The position numbers were made by a program, and so were the translations under genes. A stretch of DNA of 40,980 nt from positions 1-40,980 of the forward strand of contig JAFAME010000444.1 in assembly GCA_019233695.1 (NCBI GenBank), in the 5' to 3' direction. The notes under the pieces are model-generated. The model searched no databases and was not told the DNA's origin. It saw only the letters and a program-made list of their open reading frames with translations. This document shows, piece by piece, positions 1 through 7,918 of the stretch. Positions within the stretch are counted from its first letter, which is position 1; every line of letters starts with the position of its first letter. The DNA comes from Methylobacteriaceae bacterium. Its GTDB lineage: Bacteria; Pseudomonadota; Alphaproteobacteria; Rhizobiales; Beijerinckiaceae.

Positions 1-1259
1 GGAGGCGGCTGCTCGGGCCGTTCGGTGGCAGCCAACAATACGTTCGCGGTCCTGACCGCAATGGTGCTGCCAACCGTGCTGGCGTCACGCGCGTTGATGA
101 CGAGATTGAGTAACGCATTCTGAAGCTGCGACGTGTCGACGATCGCTCGGTGCGGGGAGCCGGTGACGATGGTGCGCAGCTCGATCGCCTCGCCCAGCGC
201 GCGGCGCAACAAGTCAGAGAAATTGGACACCACTTGGCCGATGTCGACGAGCGCAGGGTTGAGCGGTTGCCGGCGACCGAAGGCGAGGAGTTGCGCCGTG
301 AGCTTGGCGCCGTCCTCGGCCGCGCCCTGTGCTTCCTTCACGAGTTCGCGCTGATCGGGGCGATCGAGGCTCCCCTCAAGCATTTCCAGATTTCCCGTGA
401 TCACCGTGAGCAGATTGTTGAAGTCGTGGGCGATGCCGCCGGTGAGCTGCCCGATCGCCTCCATCTTCTGAGACTGCCGAAGTTCTTCCTCCATCCTCTG
501 CCGACTGGTGAGGTCGCGGATGAAGCCGGTGAAGATGCGCTGGCCGTTGGCGCGCGCCTCGCCGACCGCAAGCTCGATGGGAAACGTCGTTCCGTCCTTG
601 CCGAGGCCAGTGACGACACGGCCATAGCCGATGATACGCGCCTCCCCGGTCTTCAGATATCGATTGAGATAGCCATCGTGTTCATCGCGATAGGGCTCCG
701 GCATGAGCGTTTTGACATTGCAGCCCAGAACCTCCTCGGCCCGGTAGCCGAACAACTGTCCGGCCGCCGCGCTGAACGAGGTGATCTTCCCGCTTTCGTC
801 GATGACGATCATGGCCTCCGGCAGGGTATCGAGAATGGAGCGAAGAAGCGCTTCGCGCGAGGCAAGTTCGGTCTGTGCCCGCTTCAGGTCGGTGATGTCG
901 TTGTTCGTCTGGAGAATTGAAAGAACTTCGCCGTCGCCGGAGAACCGCGCCACCCACAGGCTGGCGATCGAAATCCTCGATCCATTCTTCTTGCAGTGCT
1001 CGAGCTCGCCCTGCCAGCTGCCGGTGCGGCGCAGCTCGGCAACGATCTCGCCACGAGATTGGGGGTACTTGGTCGCAAGCAGATCGTGAATGGACTGGCC
1101 GAGCGCCTCCCGCTTGCTCCAGCCGTAGAGGCGCTCGCAGCCGGTCGTCCAATGCAGGATCCTGCCGTCAATGTCGTGGGTCACGACATTGGCAAGGTCC
1201 AAGACTTGCGCAAGCTCCTCGAAATCGCCGGCGATCCTCGATGGTTTGGGATCCTTCAT
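1..1259 (-). CDS. FixL-like haem-PAS sensor histidine kinase, partial (C-terminus beyond window)
   Basis: Reading leftward from the ATG at 1259, 419 codons are open and run off the left edge. Residues about 15-125 form a PAS domain and 135-250 a second one. The second has the LMPEP motif and the sites that in Bradyrhizobium FixL bind and read haem: H194 (FixL H200), R200 (R206) and R214 (R220). FixL H214 is R208 here. The phospho-acceptor motif is the H-D-F-N-N-L type at H278, and an N-box lies near 385-392. The ATP-binding G boxes are off the window, as would be any fused receiver. It starts 26 bases after the Crp/FixK-type gene, so the two are probably cotranscribed. The haem call is inferred from residue matches; related PAS domains with this histidine are common in alphaproteobacteria and few have been tested. 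Kinase identity is near certain, oxygen sensing likely. Confidence 0.9.
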   Translation of the reverse strand, partial: MKDPKPSRIAGDFEELAQVLDLANVVTHDIDGRILHWTTGCERLYGWSKREALGQSIHDLLATKYPQSRGEIVAELRRTGSWQGELEHCKKNGSRISIASLWVARFSGDGEVLSILQTNNDITDLKRAQTELASREALLRSILDTLPEAMIVIDESGKITSFSAAAGQLFGYRAEEVLGCNVKTLMPEPYRDEHDGYLNRYLKTGEARIIGYGRVVTGLGKDGTTFPIELAVGEARANGQRIFTGFIRDLTSRQRMEEELRQSQKMEAIGQLTGGIAHDFNNLLTVITGNLEMLEGSLDRPDQRELVKEAQGAAEDGAKLTAQLLAFGRRQPLNPALVDIGQVVSNFSDLLRRALGEAIELRTIVTGSPHRAIVDTSQLQNALLNLVINARDASTVGSTIAVRTANVLLAATERPEQPP

Positions 1260-1285
1260 CCACGATCTCTGCTAGCCTTCTTCGT

Positions 1286-2032
1286 TCAGTTTGGCCAGAC
1301 GGCCCGGCGCGCCGGTACGACCCCTCGCGGAACGCCGTCGCGTTCGTCGTCGGCACCCGCAATCTCCCGCAAGGCATCGATCCTGCGCAACGCAATGGTA
1401 TGACGACCGGTCGCCGCGATGAAGCCTCGCCGGCCAAGGCTCGTCATCATCCGCGATACCGTCTCGATCGTCAGTCCCAGGTAGTCGGCGATGTCGAGCC
1501 GGCTCATGGGCAGCTCCAAGGTGCCTCCGCACCCGTTCTTGCGATGCACGGCAAGGAGGAAGCTCGCCACACGCTCCTGCGCGCTCATCCGGCCGAGCAA
1601 GAGCATCTGGTCCTGCGCCGCAGACATCTCATCGCACAGAATGGCGAAGAGCTGAGGCCGCAACAGAGGCGATTCGCCGACCAAGGCAAAGAAACGACTG
1701 CGGGAGAAGCGCCGGACCTTGACGGCGGTTACCGCCTCCGCCGTGAAAAGGTAGCGGCTTTGAAAGGACACTCCGAGCACGTCGCCGGGATAGATGAAGC
1801 CGACGATGGCGCGCCGGCCGTCCGCGAGAATCTTGTAGATGCGCAGCACGCCCGCGAGGACGTCGAAGATATGGCCCGCCTCATCGCCTTCCCAGAATAT
1901 CGCCTCGCCGGCGGCATATGCATCCGTGGGCAGCCCCTTGAAAATGTCCCGAAATGTCGGGGCGCGGTCGACCGGCTCGATCGGCACAATGGCAGCGCCT
2001 CGGGATGGCGAAACCGCGGTCTGGCTATGCAT
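1286..2032 (-). CDS. Crp/Fnr-family regulator, FixK-like
   Basis: A 248-residue regulator with an N-terminal cyclic-nucleotide-type beta barrel (about 30-120), a dimer helix (130-160) and a C-terminal winged helix. The recognition helix reads E190-T-V-S193-R194, the E-x-x-S-R pattern of FNR and FixK, which read TTGAT/ATCAA-type half sites. There is no N-terminal cysteine cluster, so it should not carry an FNR iron-sulphur cluster. This fits FixK-type proteins controlled by a two-component system. I place the start at the ATG at 2032 because AAGAGG lies eight bases upstream; an in-frame ATG at 2065 would add eleven residues. The kinase gene follows 26 bases downstream. It is the natural candidate for the TTG(A/C)-N6-(T/G)CAA boxes in this window, though that link is inference. 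Confidence 0.92.
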   Translation of the reverse strand: MHSQTAVSPSRGAAIVPIEPVDRAPTFRDIFKGLPTDAYAAGEAIFWEGDEAGHIFDVLAGVLRIYKILADGRRAIVGFIYPGDVLGVSFQSRYLFTAEAVTAVKVRRFSRSRFFALVGESPLLRPQLFAILCDEMSAAQDQMLLLGRMSAQERVASFLLAVHRKNGCGGTLELPMSRLDIADYLGLTIETVSRMMTSLGRRGFIAATGRHTIALRRIDALREIAGADDERDGVPRGVVPARRAVWPN

Positions 2033-2183
2033 GGGGGCATCCTCTTGACCTCTGATGCGAGGCATTTGAATGCGGCTGCGTCACCCGCGTATCATTCGCT
2101 TGTGAAATCGGGTGCGGATTTGTAACAACGCGTGACAGCCTTCAGCCAAGCATCGCCCTGCGTGCTGCCGTGCACACCTGTCT

Positions 2184-2921
2184 ATGACCCGACCTGAAGA
2201 CGAGGCTGCCCATATTCTGGTGGTCGACGATGACCCGCGCATCCGCCAGATGCTCACGCGCTATTTCGACAAGGAAGGGTATCGGATCGATGCCGTGGCC
2301 GACGGCACGGCCATGTGGGCGCACCTTGCCGGGAACCGGGTGGACATCGTTCTCCTCGACGTTGTCCTGCCTGGAGAGGACGGCCTGACGCTTGCTCGTC
2401 AGATCCGGGCGCGCTCCGATGTCGGGATCATCATGTTGACCGGCCGCGGCGAGGTGGTGGATCGCGTCGTCGGCCTGGAGGTCGGCGCGGACGATTATAT
2501 TGCCAAGCCCTTCCACCTGCGCGAGGTGCTCGCCCGGGTCAAGAGTGTGCAGCGGCGCCGCAAGCCCTCGCCCGAAACGGCTCCGCAGCCTCAGGCGCCG
2601 GCCGACAAGATCATCCGCTTCGACGGTTGGATTCTCGATGTCGGACGCCGGCAGCTCGTCTCGCCCGACGGCCGAGACGTCCTGCTGACCACCGGCGAGT
2701 TCGATCTCCTTGTGGCGCTGGCAACGCATCCCGGCCGCGTCTTCGATCGCGACACTCTCATGGATCTTACGCGCGGGCGAACCTGGGAGGCGTTCGATCG
2801 GACCATCGATGCCCAGGTCGCTCGGCTCCGTAAAAAAATCGAGCGCGACCCCAAAGCCCCCGCGCTCATCAAATCTGTACGCGGCGTCGGCTATGTCTTT
2901 ACCGGGAAAGCCGATGGATGA
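2184..2921 (+). CDS. OmpR/PhoB-family response regulator
   Basis: A 245-residue two-component response regulator. The receiver domain (about 10-120) has the acidic pair near D15-D17, phospho-acceptor D59 in LLDVVLPG, T86 and K108 (AKPF). A proline- and glutamine-containing linker (about 125-140) leads to a winged-helix DNA-binding domain (about 143-240) of the Trans_reg_C type, ending in the usual R-G-V-G-Y-V-F. It is divergent from the Crp/FixK-type gene with 151 bases between the chosen starts. No kinase is adjacent on the same strand, so its partner could be the kinase at 1-1259 or one elsewhere. Its 3' end overlaps that of the convergent gene at 2899-3435 by 23 bases. Confidence 0.93.
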   Translation: MTRPEDEAAHILVVDDDPRIRQMLTRYFDKEGYRIDAVADGTAMWAHLAGNRVDIVLLDVVLPGEDGLTLARQIRARSDVGIIMLTGRGEVVDRVVGLEVGADDYIAKPFHLREVLARVKSVQRRRKPSPETAPQPQAPADKIIRFDGWILDVGRRQLVSPDGRDVLLTTGEFDLLVALATHPGRVFDRDTLMDLTRGRTWEAFDRTIDAQVARLRKKIERDPKAPALIKSVRGVGYVFTGKADG

Positions 2922-3435
2922 TCGCGGGTGCTCCCTGCATGGACGTGGAGAGGCAATTCGCGATCTGAGCCACGCTCGGCACCGTCGGCAGGAAAATTCC
3001 GTGGTCCGTCCGCAGGATGTCCTCGTCGGCAAGGCGGCGGCTCCAGGTCTCGGCGCTCATCGTCCAGAATCGAACGCCAGAGCAGACGGATCTGTCGCAG
3101 ATCGACTGCAAGAATTGCAGGAGATCCGCCGCGACCCCCTCCGCATCAGCGGCACTTGCCGCGACAAAGACGGGAACGTCGAGCAGACGGCCGTAGACGC
3201 AGTGAGCTCTGACTGAATAGATGCACAGGCCTTTGACATATCTGCATCGATTCATGGCCAGGACGGCCCTTTCCCTCTCGTCCGCAGGTTCCCAGCTGGG
3301 AGCCGGCCCAGAGACGTTCCGGCAAAACCGGCGCCACTCCGAGAGAGTGAGCCCTGGTGCAACCGGGCGCATCAAGGGATAAGCTTGATCCATCAATCTG
3401 GGCGCGATCGGTTCGATGGAGTAGCTCGGCGACAT
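2899..3435 (-). CDS. Hypothetical protein with remote GNAT-like pattern
   Basis: A 178-residue protein from the ATG at 3435; an upstream in-frame ATG at 3531 would overlap the intergenic box. The N-terminus (I-E-P-I-A then L-M-D-Q-A-Y-P-L-M-R-P-V-A-P) and the middle stretch with Y-G-R-L-L-D-V-P-V-F-V resemble the first strand-helix and a core strand of GNAT acetyltransferases. The acetyl-CoA loop is not convincing, so the family is only a suggestion. It contains several cysteines. It is divergent from acetate kinase, sharing 155 bases of intergenic DNA that hold a FixK-type box, and convergent with the response regulator. The function is unknown. Confidence 0.7.
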   Translation of the reverse strand: MSPSYSIEPIAPRLMDQAYPLMRPVAPGLTLSEWRRFCRNVSGPAPSWEPADERERAVLAMNRCRYVKGLCIYSVRAHCVYGRLLDVPVFVAASAADAEGVAADLLQFLQSICDRSVCSGVRFWTMSAETWSRRLADEDILRTDHGIFLPTVPSVAQIANCLSTSMQGAPAIIHRLSR

Positions 3436-3501
3436 GGACGTGCTCGCGGCAGCTGTTGCGGGTGTTCCGCGGACAAACTCGCAGAATTGCCTGTCGGCGC
3501 T

Positions 3502-3515
3502 TTGCGCTAGGTCAA
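3502..3515. promoter_or_regulatory. Candidate FixK-type box upstream of ackA
   Basis: TTGCGCTAGGTCAA fits the FixK2 pattern TTG(A/C)-N6-(T/G)CAA but is less symmetric than classical FNR sites. Its centre is 82 bases before the ackA ATG and 73 before the divergent hypothetical gene, so it could serve either. Medium confidence because the pattern is short. Confidence 0.5.
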
Positions 3516-3590
3516 CCTTCGCGCACCCCACGGCGCTGTGTCCGGCGTGCGCAAGGGCCCGTCGAGGGCAACGTGCGTCGGAGAGGTGAA

Positions 3591-4760
3591 ATGACCTCCG
3601 CCCTTCTCGTCATCAACGCCGGGTCGTCGAGCATCAAATGTGCGATCCACCAAGCCGGGACGCTGGAACCGCTGTTGCGCGGGACGATAGACGCGATCGG
3701 CAAGAACGCCCGGTTCCGGGCGGCAGGCTCGCTGTCCGACAAATTCGCGGGGGCAAGTCCGCCGGCAAATGGCAACCATGAAGAGGTTACAGCATGGCTG
3801 ATCGAGGCAATTCGCCAGCTGCCCGGTCTGCAGGTCGCAGGCGCCGGCCATCGGGTGGTCCACGGTGGCCTCCGGTTCGATAGACCCGTCCTCGTCACCG
3901 ACGAGATCGTTGCGGCGCTCGGTCTGCTGACGCCGCTCGCGCCTGGACATCAGCCGCACAATCTTGCCGCCATCGCCGCGGTGGCGGAGCACTGGCCCGG
4001 GCTCCCGCAAGTCGCCTGTTTTGATACCGCCTTCCATCGGACGCAGCCGCGCCTGGCGCAGCTTTTCGCGCTGCCGCGCAGCTACGCCGACGAGGGGATC
4101 CTGCGCTATGGGTTTCACGGCCTATCGTATGAATACGTCGCAGGAGTTCTCCCCGAGATCGCAGGACCGAAAGCTGACGGACGCGTCATCGTCGCTCACC
4201 TTGGGCATGGCGCGAGCCTATGTGCCATGCGCGGTCGCAGGAGCATCGCAACGACCATGGCATTGACGGCCCTCGACGGTCTGATGATGGGCACCCGCTG
4301 CGGCAACATTGATCCGGGACTCATTCTGCATCTCATCCGCGAACGGGGCATGTCCGTGCAGGCGGTCGAAGACCTTCTCGACTACCGCTCCGGGCTTCTC
4401 GGCGTTTCGGGCATCAGCGATGACCTGCGCGCCCTGGAGGCGAGCGAGGATCCGGCCGCACGAGAGGCATTGGATCTCTTCGCTTATCGTTGCTCGCGAG
4501 AGGCCGGTTCGCTGATGGCAGCGCTCGGTGGGCTCGATGGGCTCGTCTTCACCGCGGGAATTGGCGAGAACTCCGCATCGATGCGCAGCGCAATCTGCGA
4601 AGGCTTGGCGTGGACCGGCTTGCGCATCGACAATGAACAGAACAATGGCAACGCTGCGCGGATCAGTGCAAGCAACTCGACTGTGGACGTCTTTGTCGTG
4701 CCCACCAACGAGGAGCTCGTGATCGCGCGCGCCGTCGTCGAGTTACTCGATCTCGGATAG
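3591..4760 (+). CDS. ackA: Acetate kinase
   Basis: A 389-residue acetate kinase (ATP + acetate to ADP + acetyl phosphate), cytosolic. The family signatures are present in order: N-A-G-S-S-S near residue 9, G-H-R-V-V-H-G-G in the substrate region, F-D-T-A-F-H around the catalytic aspartate, H-L-G-H-G-A-S, the L-D-G-L-M-M-G-T-R-C-G nucleotide loop, and F-T-A-G-I-G-E-N near the end. The length is normal. The start has GGAGAGG upstream. No phosphotransacetylase or phosphoketolase gene is beside it, so its acetyl-phosphate partner lies elsewhere. A FixK-type box 75 bases upstream suggests microaerobic induction. With PoxB in the right part of the window, it could recover acetate as acetyl phosphate. 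Confidence 0.96.
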   Translation: MTSALLVINAGSSSIKCAIHQAGTLEPLLRGTIDAIGKNARFRAAGSLSDKFAGASPPANGNHEEVTAWLIEAIRQLPGLQVAGAGHRVVHGGLRFDRPVLVTDEIVAALGLLTPLAPGHQPHNLAAIAAVAEHWPGLPQVACFDTAFHRTQPRLAQLFALPRSYADEGILRYGFHGLSYEYVAGVLPEIAGPKADGRVIVAHLGHGASLCAMRGRRSIATTMALTALDGLMMGTRCGNIDPGLILHLIRERGMSVQAVEDLLDYRSGLLGVSGISDDLRALEASEDPAAREALDLFAYRCSREAGSLMAALGGLDGLVFTAGIGENSASMRSAICEGLAWTGLRIDNEQNNGNAARISASNSTVDVFVVPTNEELVIARAVVELLDLG

Positions 4761-4797
4761 GCGCGGACACTCGCGTACATCACGCGCGGCCATCCCG

Positions 4798-4811
4798 TTG
4801 ATCCATATCAA
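4798..4811. promoter_or_regulatory. FixK/FNR box upstream of the triple-BON gene
   Basis: TTGATCCATATCAA is a perfect FNR/FixK palindrome (TTGAT-N4-ATCAA). If activation occurs from -41.5, transcription would start near 4846, 34 bases before the preferred start codon at 4880; CATGAAT at 4834 is a weak -10 candidate. The last base of the box is the first base of an in-frame ATG at 4811, which argues against that ATG as the start. Confidence 0.8.
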
Positions 4812-4879
4812 TGAGGGAGGGGGATGTCGTCATCATGAATGGGGCTCCAGATGCAAGTTCTTCCAGAAGGAGCAAGCCC

Positions 4880-5527
4880 ATGGACGACAAGACTCTGCGG
4901 CAGATGGTGATCGATGAGCTCGATTTCGAACCGAGCGTCGATGCGGCCCACATCGGCGTCGCGGTGGAGAACGGTGTGGTCACACTCTCCGGTCATGTCG
5001 ACACCTATGCCGAGAAGATCGCCGCCGAGCACGCGGCTCAGCGCGTCAAGGGAGTCGGCGGCATCGCGGAGGAGATTGAGGTTCGGCGCCGCGGTTCGCA
5101 TCCGCTCGGCGATGACGAGATCGCCAAGCGGTGCCTGGATGTGCTCGCGTGGGATGCGCTTCTGCCGAAGGACGCCGTCCAGGTCAAAGTCGAGAGGGGC
5201 TTCGTGCAACTTCGCGGCAAGGTGAAATGGCAGTTTCAGCGCGAAGCTGCCGAGAAGAGGGTCCGCAAGCTGACGGGGGTGATCGGGGTCTGCAACCAGG
5301 TCGAGGTCAAGACCGAGGTTCGGGCCGTCTATGTGAAGGAGCGCATCGAGGCGGCGCTACGGCGCAACGCCCTCGTCGAAGCCAATGCCATTCGCGTCCT
5401 CGTCGAGGAGGATCAGGTCACGCTCGAGGGCAAGGTACAGGCTTGGCCGGAGCGAGTCGCTGCGGCGAAGGCCGCCTGGTCCGCGCCTGGTGTCAATTCC
5501 GTCATCGACAATCTCCGGGTCGCCTGA
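4880..5527 (+). CDS. Triple BON-domain protein
   Basis: A 215-residue protein made of three successive BON domains, roughly residues 3-70, 78-145 and 150-215, each with the G-x-V-x-L-x-G-x-V core (for example V-V-T-L-S-G-H-V). There is no signal peptide, so it is predicted cytosolic; many OsmY-type BON proteins are periplasmic. BON domains are thought to bind membranes or hydrophobic ligands in stress responses. The start at 4880 is chosen because AGAAGGAG lies just upstream and because earlier ATGs fall on or near the FixK box. The cytochrome c gene follows about 100 bases later on the same strand. Confidence 0.9.
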   Translation: MDDKTLRQMVIDELDFEPSVDAAHIGVAVENGVVTLSGHVDTYAEKIAAEHAAQRVKGVGGIAEEIEVRRRGSHPLGDDEIAKRCLDVLAWDALLPKDAVQVKVERGFVQLRGKVKWQFQREAAEKRVRKLTGVIGVCNQVEVKTEVRAVYVKERIEAALRRNALVEANAIRVLVEEDQVTLEGKVQAWPERVAAAKAAWSAPGVNSVIDNLRVA

Positions 5528-5629
5528 CCGGACCGTCAGCGCCCCGCCGCGGTGCGGTTTCCCGCAAGCGTCGCTGCTACGGCGCCTGCATCCGAAGGCC
5601 GTTCGTCAACTGAACAGGGCGGTTGCGTC

Positions 5630-5986
5630 GTGACGGCTGCTTTGCATTGCAACCTCCTTCTGGCCCGGCGCATGGCGATGTCCGGCCTCGCGGCGCTTCT
5701 TTTTGCGGGTCCCGCGATCGCAGACGCCGATGTTTCTCCCGGGCGGCGGATCGCCGAGGTCAATTGCTCTCCGTGCCACGCTATCGATCGCATCGGCGAA
5801 AGCCCCAATCCGAAGTCTCCTCCTTTCCGGACGCTCGCAAAGCGATATCCGTTGGAGGATTTGGAGGAGGCTCTCGCCGAAGGAATCGTGGTTGGGCACA
5901 ACGGCGCCGAGATGCCGCAATTCCAGCTGACGCCCGCCCAGATCGATCGGCTGTTGGCCTACATCAAGTCCATTTCAGACCAATAG
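5630..5986 (+). CDS. Small periplasmic c-type cytochrome
   Basis: A 118-residue monohaem cytochrome c. A hydrophobic signal segment ending in A-I-A-D-A is followed by the haem motif C-S-P-C-H, and E-M-P-Q-F near the C-terminus offers the methionine ligand. The GTG at 5630 is chosen because AGGGCGG lies upstream; an in-frame ATG at 5672 has no clear ribosome site. The protein would shuttle electrons in the periplasm. It lies downstream of the BON gene and may share its FixK-controlled promoter. Its partner reductase or oxidase cannot be told from the sequence; the bd oxidases nearby take electrons from quinol, not from cytochrome c. Confidence 0.88.
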   Translation: MTAALHCNLLLARRMAMSGLAALLFAGPAIADADVSPGRRIAEVNCSPCHAIDRIGESPNPKSPPFRTLAKRYPLEDLEEALAEGIVVGHNGAEMPQFQLTPAQIDRLLAYIKSISDQ

Positions 5987-6354
5987 GACCTGGGTCCGTC
6001 GCGCCCGGCGAGGCAGGACCCGCGCAGCGAGCCTCGGTTCGGGATGCGATCAGCTTGTTTTCCTGCGCGCTGCCTGGCGGGCAAGGCGCAAGAGTGCATC
6101 CGCGACGCGCCGCTCGATCTCCGCGATCGACACTTCATGATGGATCCCTAGACTGCCGAATTCGTAAGATGAAAGGAAGCCGGGGCGGCCGCGGTCGTGC
6201 CGAGCGGTAAGAACCCTGCGCCGGGGCTGAAGCAATCGATGGCAGTCAGGCTTGAGTGAGCAGACAAGGTCGATGTCCATTGTCGTTTCCGCAAGTCAGG
6301 AGTGGCAAAAACAGCGGGTGAGGTTCGAGGGCAGGCAGTTCCGAGCAGGAGCTC
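5987..6354. other. Intergenic stretch with one weak ORF
   Basis: About 370 bases between the convergent cytochrome c and ybgE genes. GGGTCC at 5992 and GGACCC at 6016 could pair, but no T-run follows. The leftward ORF 6050-6280 (76 codons, rich in arginine, GCGGAA upstream of its ATG) shows no family I recognise and may be chance. No other feature is seen. Confidence 0.3.
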
Positions 6355-6648
6355 TCACCCGGTAGCCAGGATTGCCGCTCCGACCGCGAGCAGAAGCCAG
6401 CCGACGGCCGGGTGGAAGGCGGCATGCAGAGCGCGCCGGTCGGGCTTGTACCCCAAAGCATAGGCGAAGCTGATCGACACGCCCGTCATCATGAGCGGCA
6501 GGCCGGAATGGATCTGCCAGGAAAGTCGGGGTCCCAGGATATACGGATCGAGCAACAGGACCAGACTAACCGCCAGTGCGGCAATGAATGACAGCGCCCG
6601 TGTCGGACCAAGGCGGACCAGCCCGTCAGATTCAGCTGCCCTGTCCAT
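6355..6648 (-). CDS. ybgE: YbgE-like cyd operon protein
   Basis: A 97-residue inner-membrane protein with three hydrophobic segments (about 19-35, 45-60 and 76-95). Its length, segment pattern and position after cydX match the YbgE-type accessory protein of cytochrome bd operons; its exact role is not established. The ATG at 6648 lies inside the 3' end of cydX, overlapping it by 17 bases, which suggests coupled translation. A longer upstream ATG (6801) would run through cydX and is rejected. The name rests on context more than on sequence detail. Confidence 0.75.
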   Translation of the reverse strand: MDRAAESDGLVRLGPTRALSFIAALAVSLVLLLDPYILGPRLSWQIHSGLPLMMTGVSISFAYALGYKPDRRALHAAFHPAVGWLLLAVGAAILATG

Positions 6649-6751
6649 CGCGGCTCCCTGCACCGGTTTCACGGAGCTCGAGCCACATGGCGTTGAGGAT
6701 GGAAAACGCTCCGGCAAACCCGACGCCGAGAAGCCAGGCAAAGTACCACAT
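6632..6751 (-). CDS. cydX: CydX, small subunit of cytochrome bd oxidase
   Basis: A 39-residue protein starting M-W-Y-F-A-W-L-L-G, the hallmark of CydX/CbdX, with one membrane helix and a short charged tail (E-L-R-E-T). In E. coli CydX stabilises the haems of CydAB. GGAGGTGCAG just before the ATG is a strong ribosome site. It begins 13 bases after cydB ends and overlaps the next gene. Its size explains why automatic annotation often misses it. Confidence 0.93.
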   Translation of the reverse strand: MWYFAWLLGVGFAGAFSILNAMWLELRETGAGSRDGQGS

Positions 6752-6763
6752 CTGCACCTCCTA

Positions 6764-7903
6764 TCAGTACATCGCCGACGAATTGCGCTCGATATCGGCA
6801 CCCGTGACGCGCCCGCGCAGCACCCGATAAACCCAGGCAGTATAGGCGAGCACGATCGGGAGCAGGATTAGCGTTGCTGCCAGCATGATGAGGAGCGTCA
6901 ACCGGCTGGATGAGGCGTCCCACACCGTGAGGCTGACGTTGGGATCGAGCGACGAGGGCAGCAGAAAGGGGAACAGGCTTAGCCCGGCCGTCGCGATCAC
7001 GCCGGCCACCGCAATGCCGCTGGTGACCAGCGCCAGCCCGGCTCGCCGGACCCGCAGCAGCACGAAGGTGAGCCCCGCGCCCGCGAATACGAGGATCGGG
7101 GCGGCAAGCACTATTGGATGAAGACCGTAGTTGCCGAGCCAGGCGGCGGGCATGCGCTCGACGGTCTTCAGCAGCGGATTGGACGGCCCGTCGTGCGGCA
7201 TGACGGTCAGGATGTTGTACCCGCTCATTCCGAGCGCGACCCAGAGCCCGGCGACGGCAAAGAGGGCCATCAGGGCGCAGGCTGCGATCCGTGCAGCAAA
7301 GGCAGCCCGGCCGGCGACCGGCCCATCCGCCTTCAGGGCAAGAAAGGCGCCGCCATGCATCACCAGCATCGCGAGGCTGACGAGACCGCTGAGAAGCGCG
7401 AAAGGATTGAGCAGGCCGAACAGGCTGCCCTCGTAGGTCATCCGCATCGTGTCGTCGAAGCGGAACGGCACTCCCTGAAGGACATTGCCGAACGCGACAC
7501 CGAAAATCAGCGCCGGCACGGCGCCGCCGACGAAGAGCGCCCAGTCCCACACCGAGCGCCAGCGCGGATGATCGATCTTGGAGCGGAACTTGAAGCCGAC
7601 CGGACGCAAGATCAGTGCACAGAGCGCCAGGAACATTGCGAGATAGAAGCCAGAAAAGGCGACACTGTAGAGCGGCGGCCACGCAGCGAAGATCGCGCCG
7701 CCGCCGAGGATCAACCAGACCTGATTGCCTTCCCAGACCGGACCGATCGTATTAATGGCGATGCGTCGCTCTCCATCCGTCTTGGCAACGAACGGCAGAA
7801 GCGCCGCAACGCCGAGGTCAAATCCGTCCGTCACGGCAAAGCCGATGAGCAAAGTTCCAAGCAATGCCCACCAGATGAGCCGCAGGGCTTCATAGTCGAA
7901 CAT
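6764..7903 (-). CDS. cydB: Cytochrome bd ubiquinol oxidase subunit II
   Basis: A 379-residue inner-membrane subunit II of the classical bd quinol oxidase. The N-terminus (L-I-W-W-A-L-L-G, then T-D-G-F-D-L-G) and [10 protein letters not shown] are typical CydB, with about eight to nine membrane helices throughout. CydB supports haem-bearing CydA in reducing oxygen to water with quinol. The length equals that of E. coli CydB (379). It follows cydA by 15 bases and precedes cydX by 12. No cydDC haem/thiol exporter genes are in the window. Confidence 0.97.
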   Translation of the reverse strand: MFDYEALRLIWWALLGTLLIGFAVTDGFDLGVAALLPFVAKTDGERRIAINTIGPVWEGNQVWLILGGGAIFAAWPPLYSVAFSGFYLAMFLALCALILRPVGFKFRSKIDHPRWRSVWDWALFVGGAVPALIFGVAFGNVLQGVPFRFDDTMRMTYEGSLFGLLNPFALLSGLVSLAMLVMHGGAFLALKADGPVAGRAAFAARIAACALMALFAVAGLWVALGMSGYNILTVMPHDGPSNPLLKTVERMPAAWLGNYGLHPIVLAAPILVFAGAGLTFVLLRVRRAGLALVTSGIAVAGVIATAGLSLFPFLLPSSLDPNVSLTVWDASSSRLTLLIMLAATLILLPIVLAYTAWVYRVLRGRVTGADIERNSSAMY

Positions 7904-7918
7904 GGCGAGATCCTTTGC

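Noticed and set aside
150-2125. Long rightward frames (150-920, 917-2125)
   Set aside because: They run antisense to the kinase and Crp/FixK-type genes, lack domain-like text, and are explained by high GC and codon bias of the true genes.
3385-3396. TTGATCCATCAA as a FixK box
   Set aside because: The half sites are two, not four, bases apart, and it lies inside the coding region of the gene at 2899-3435.
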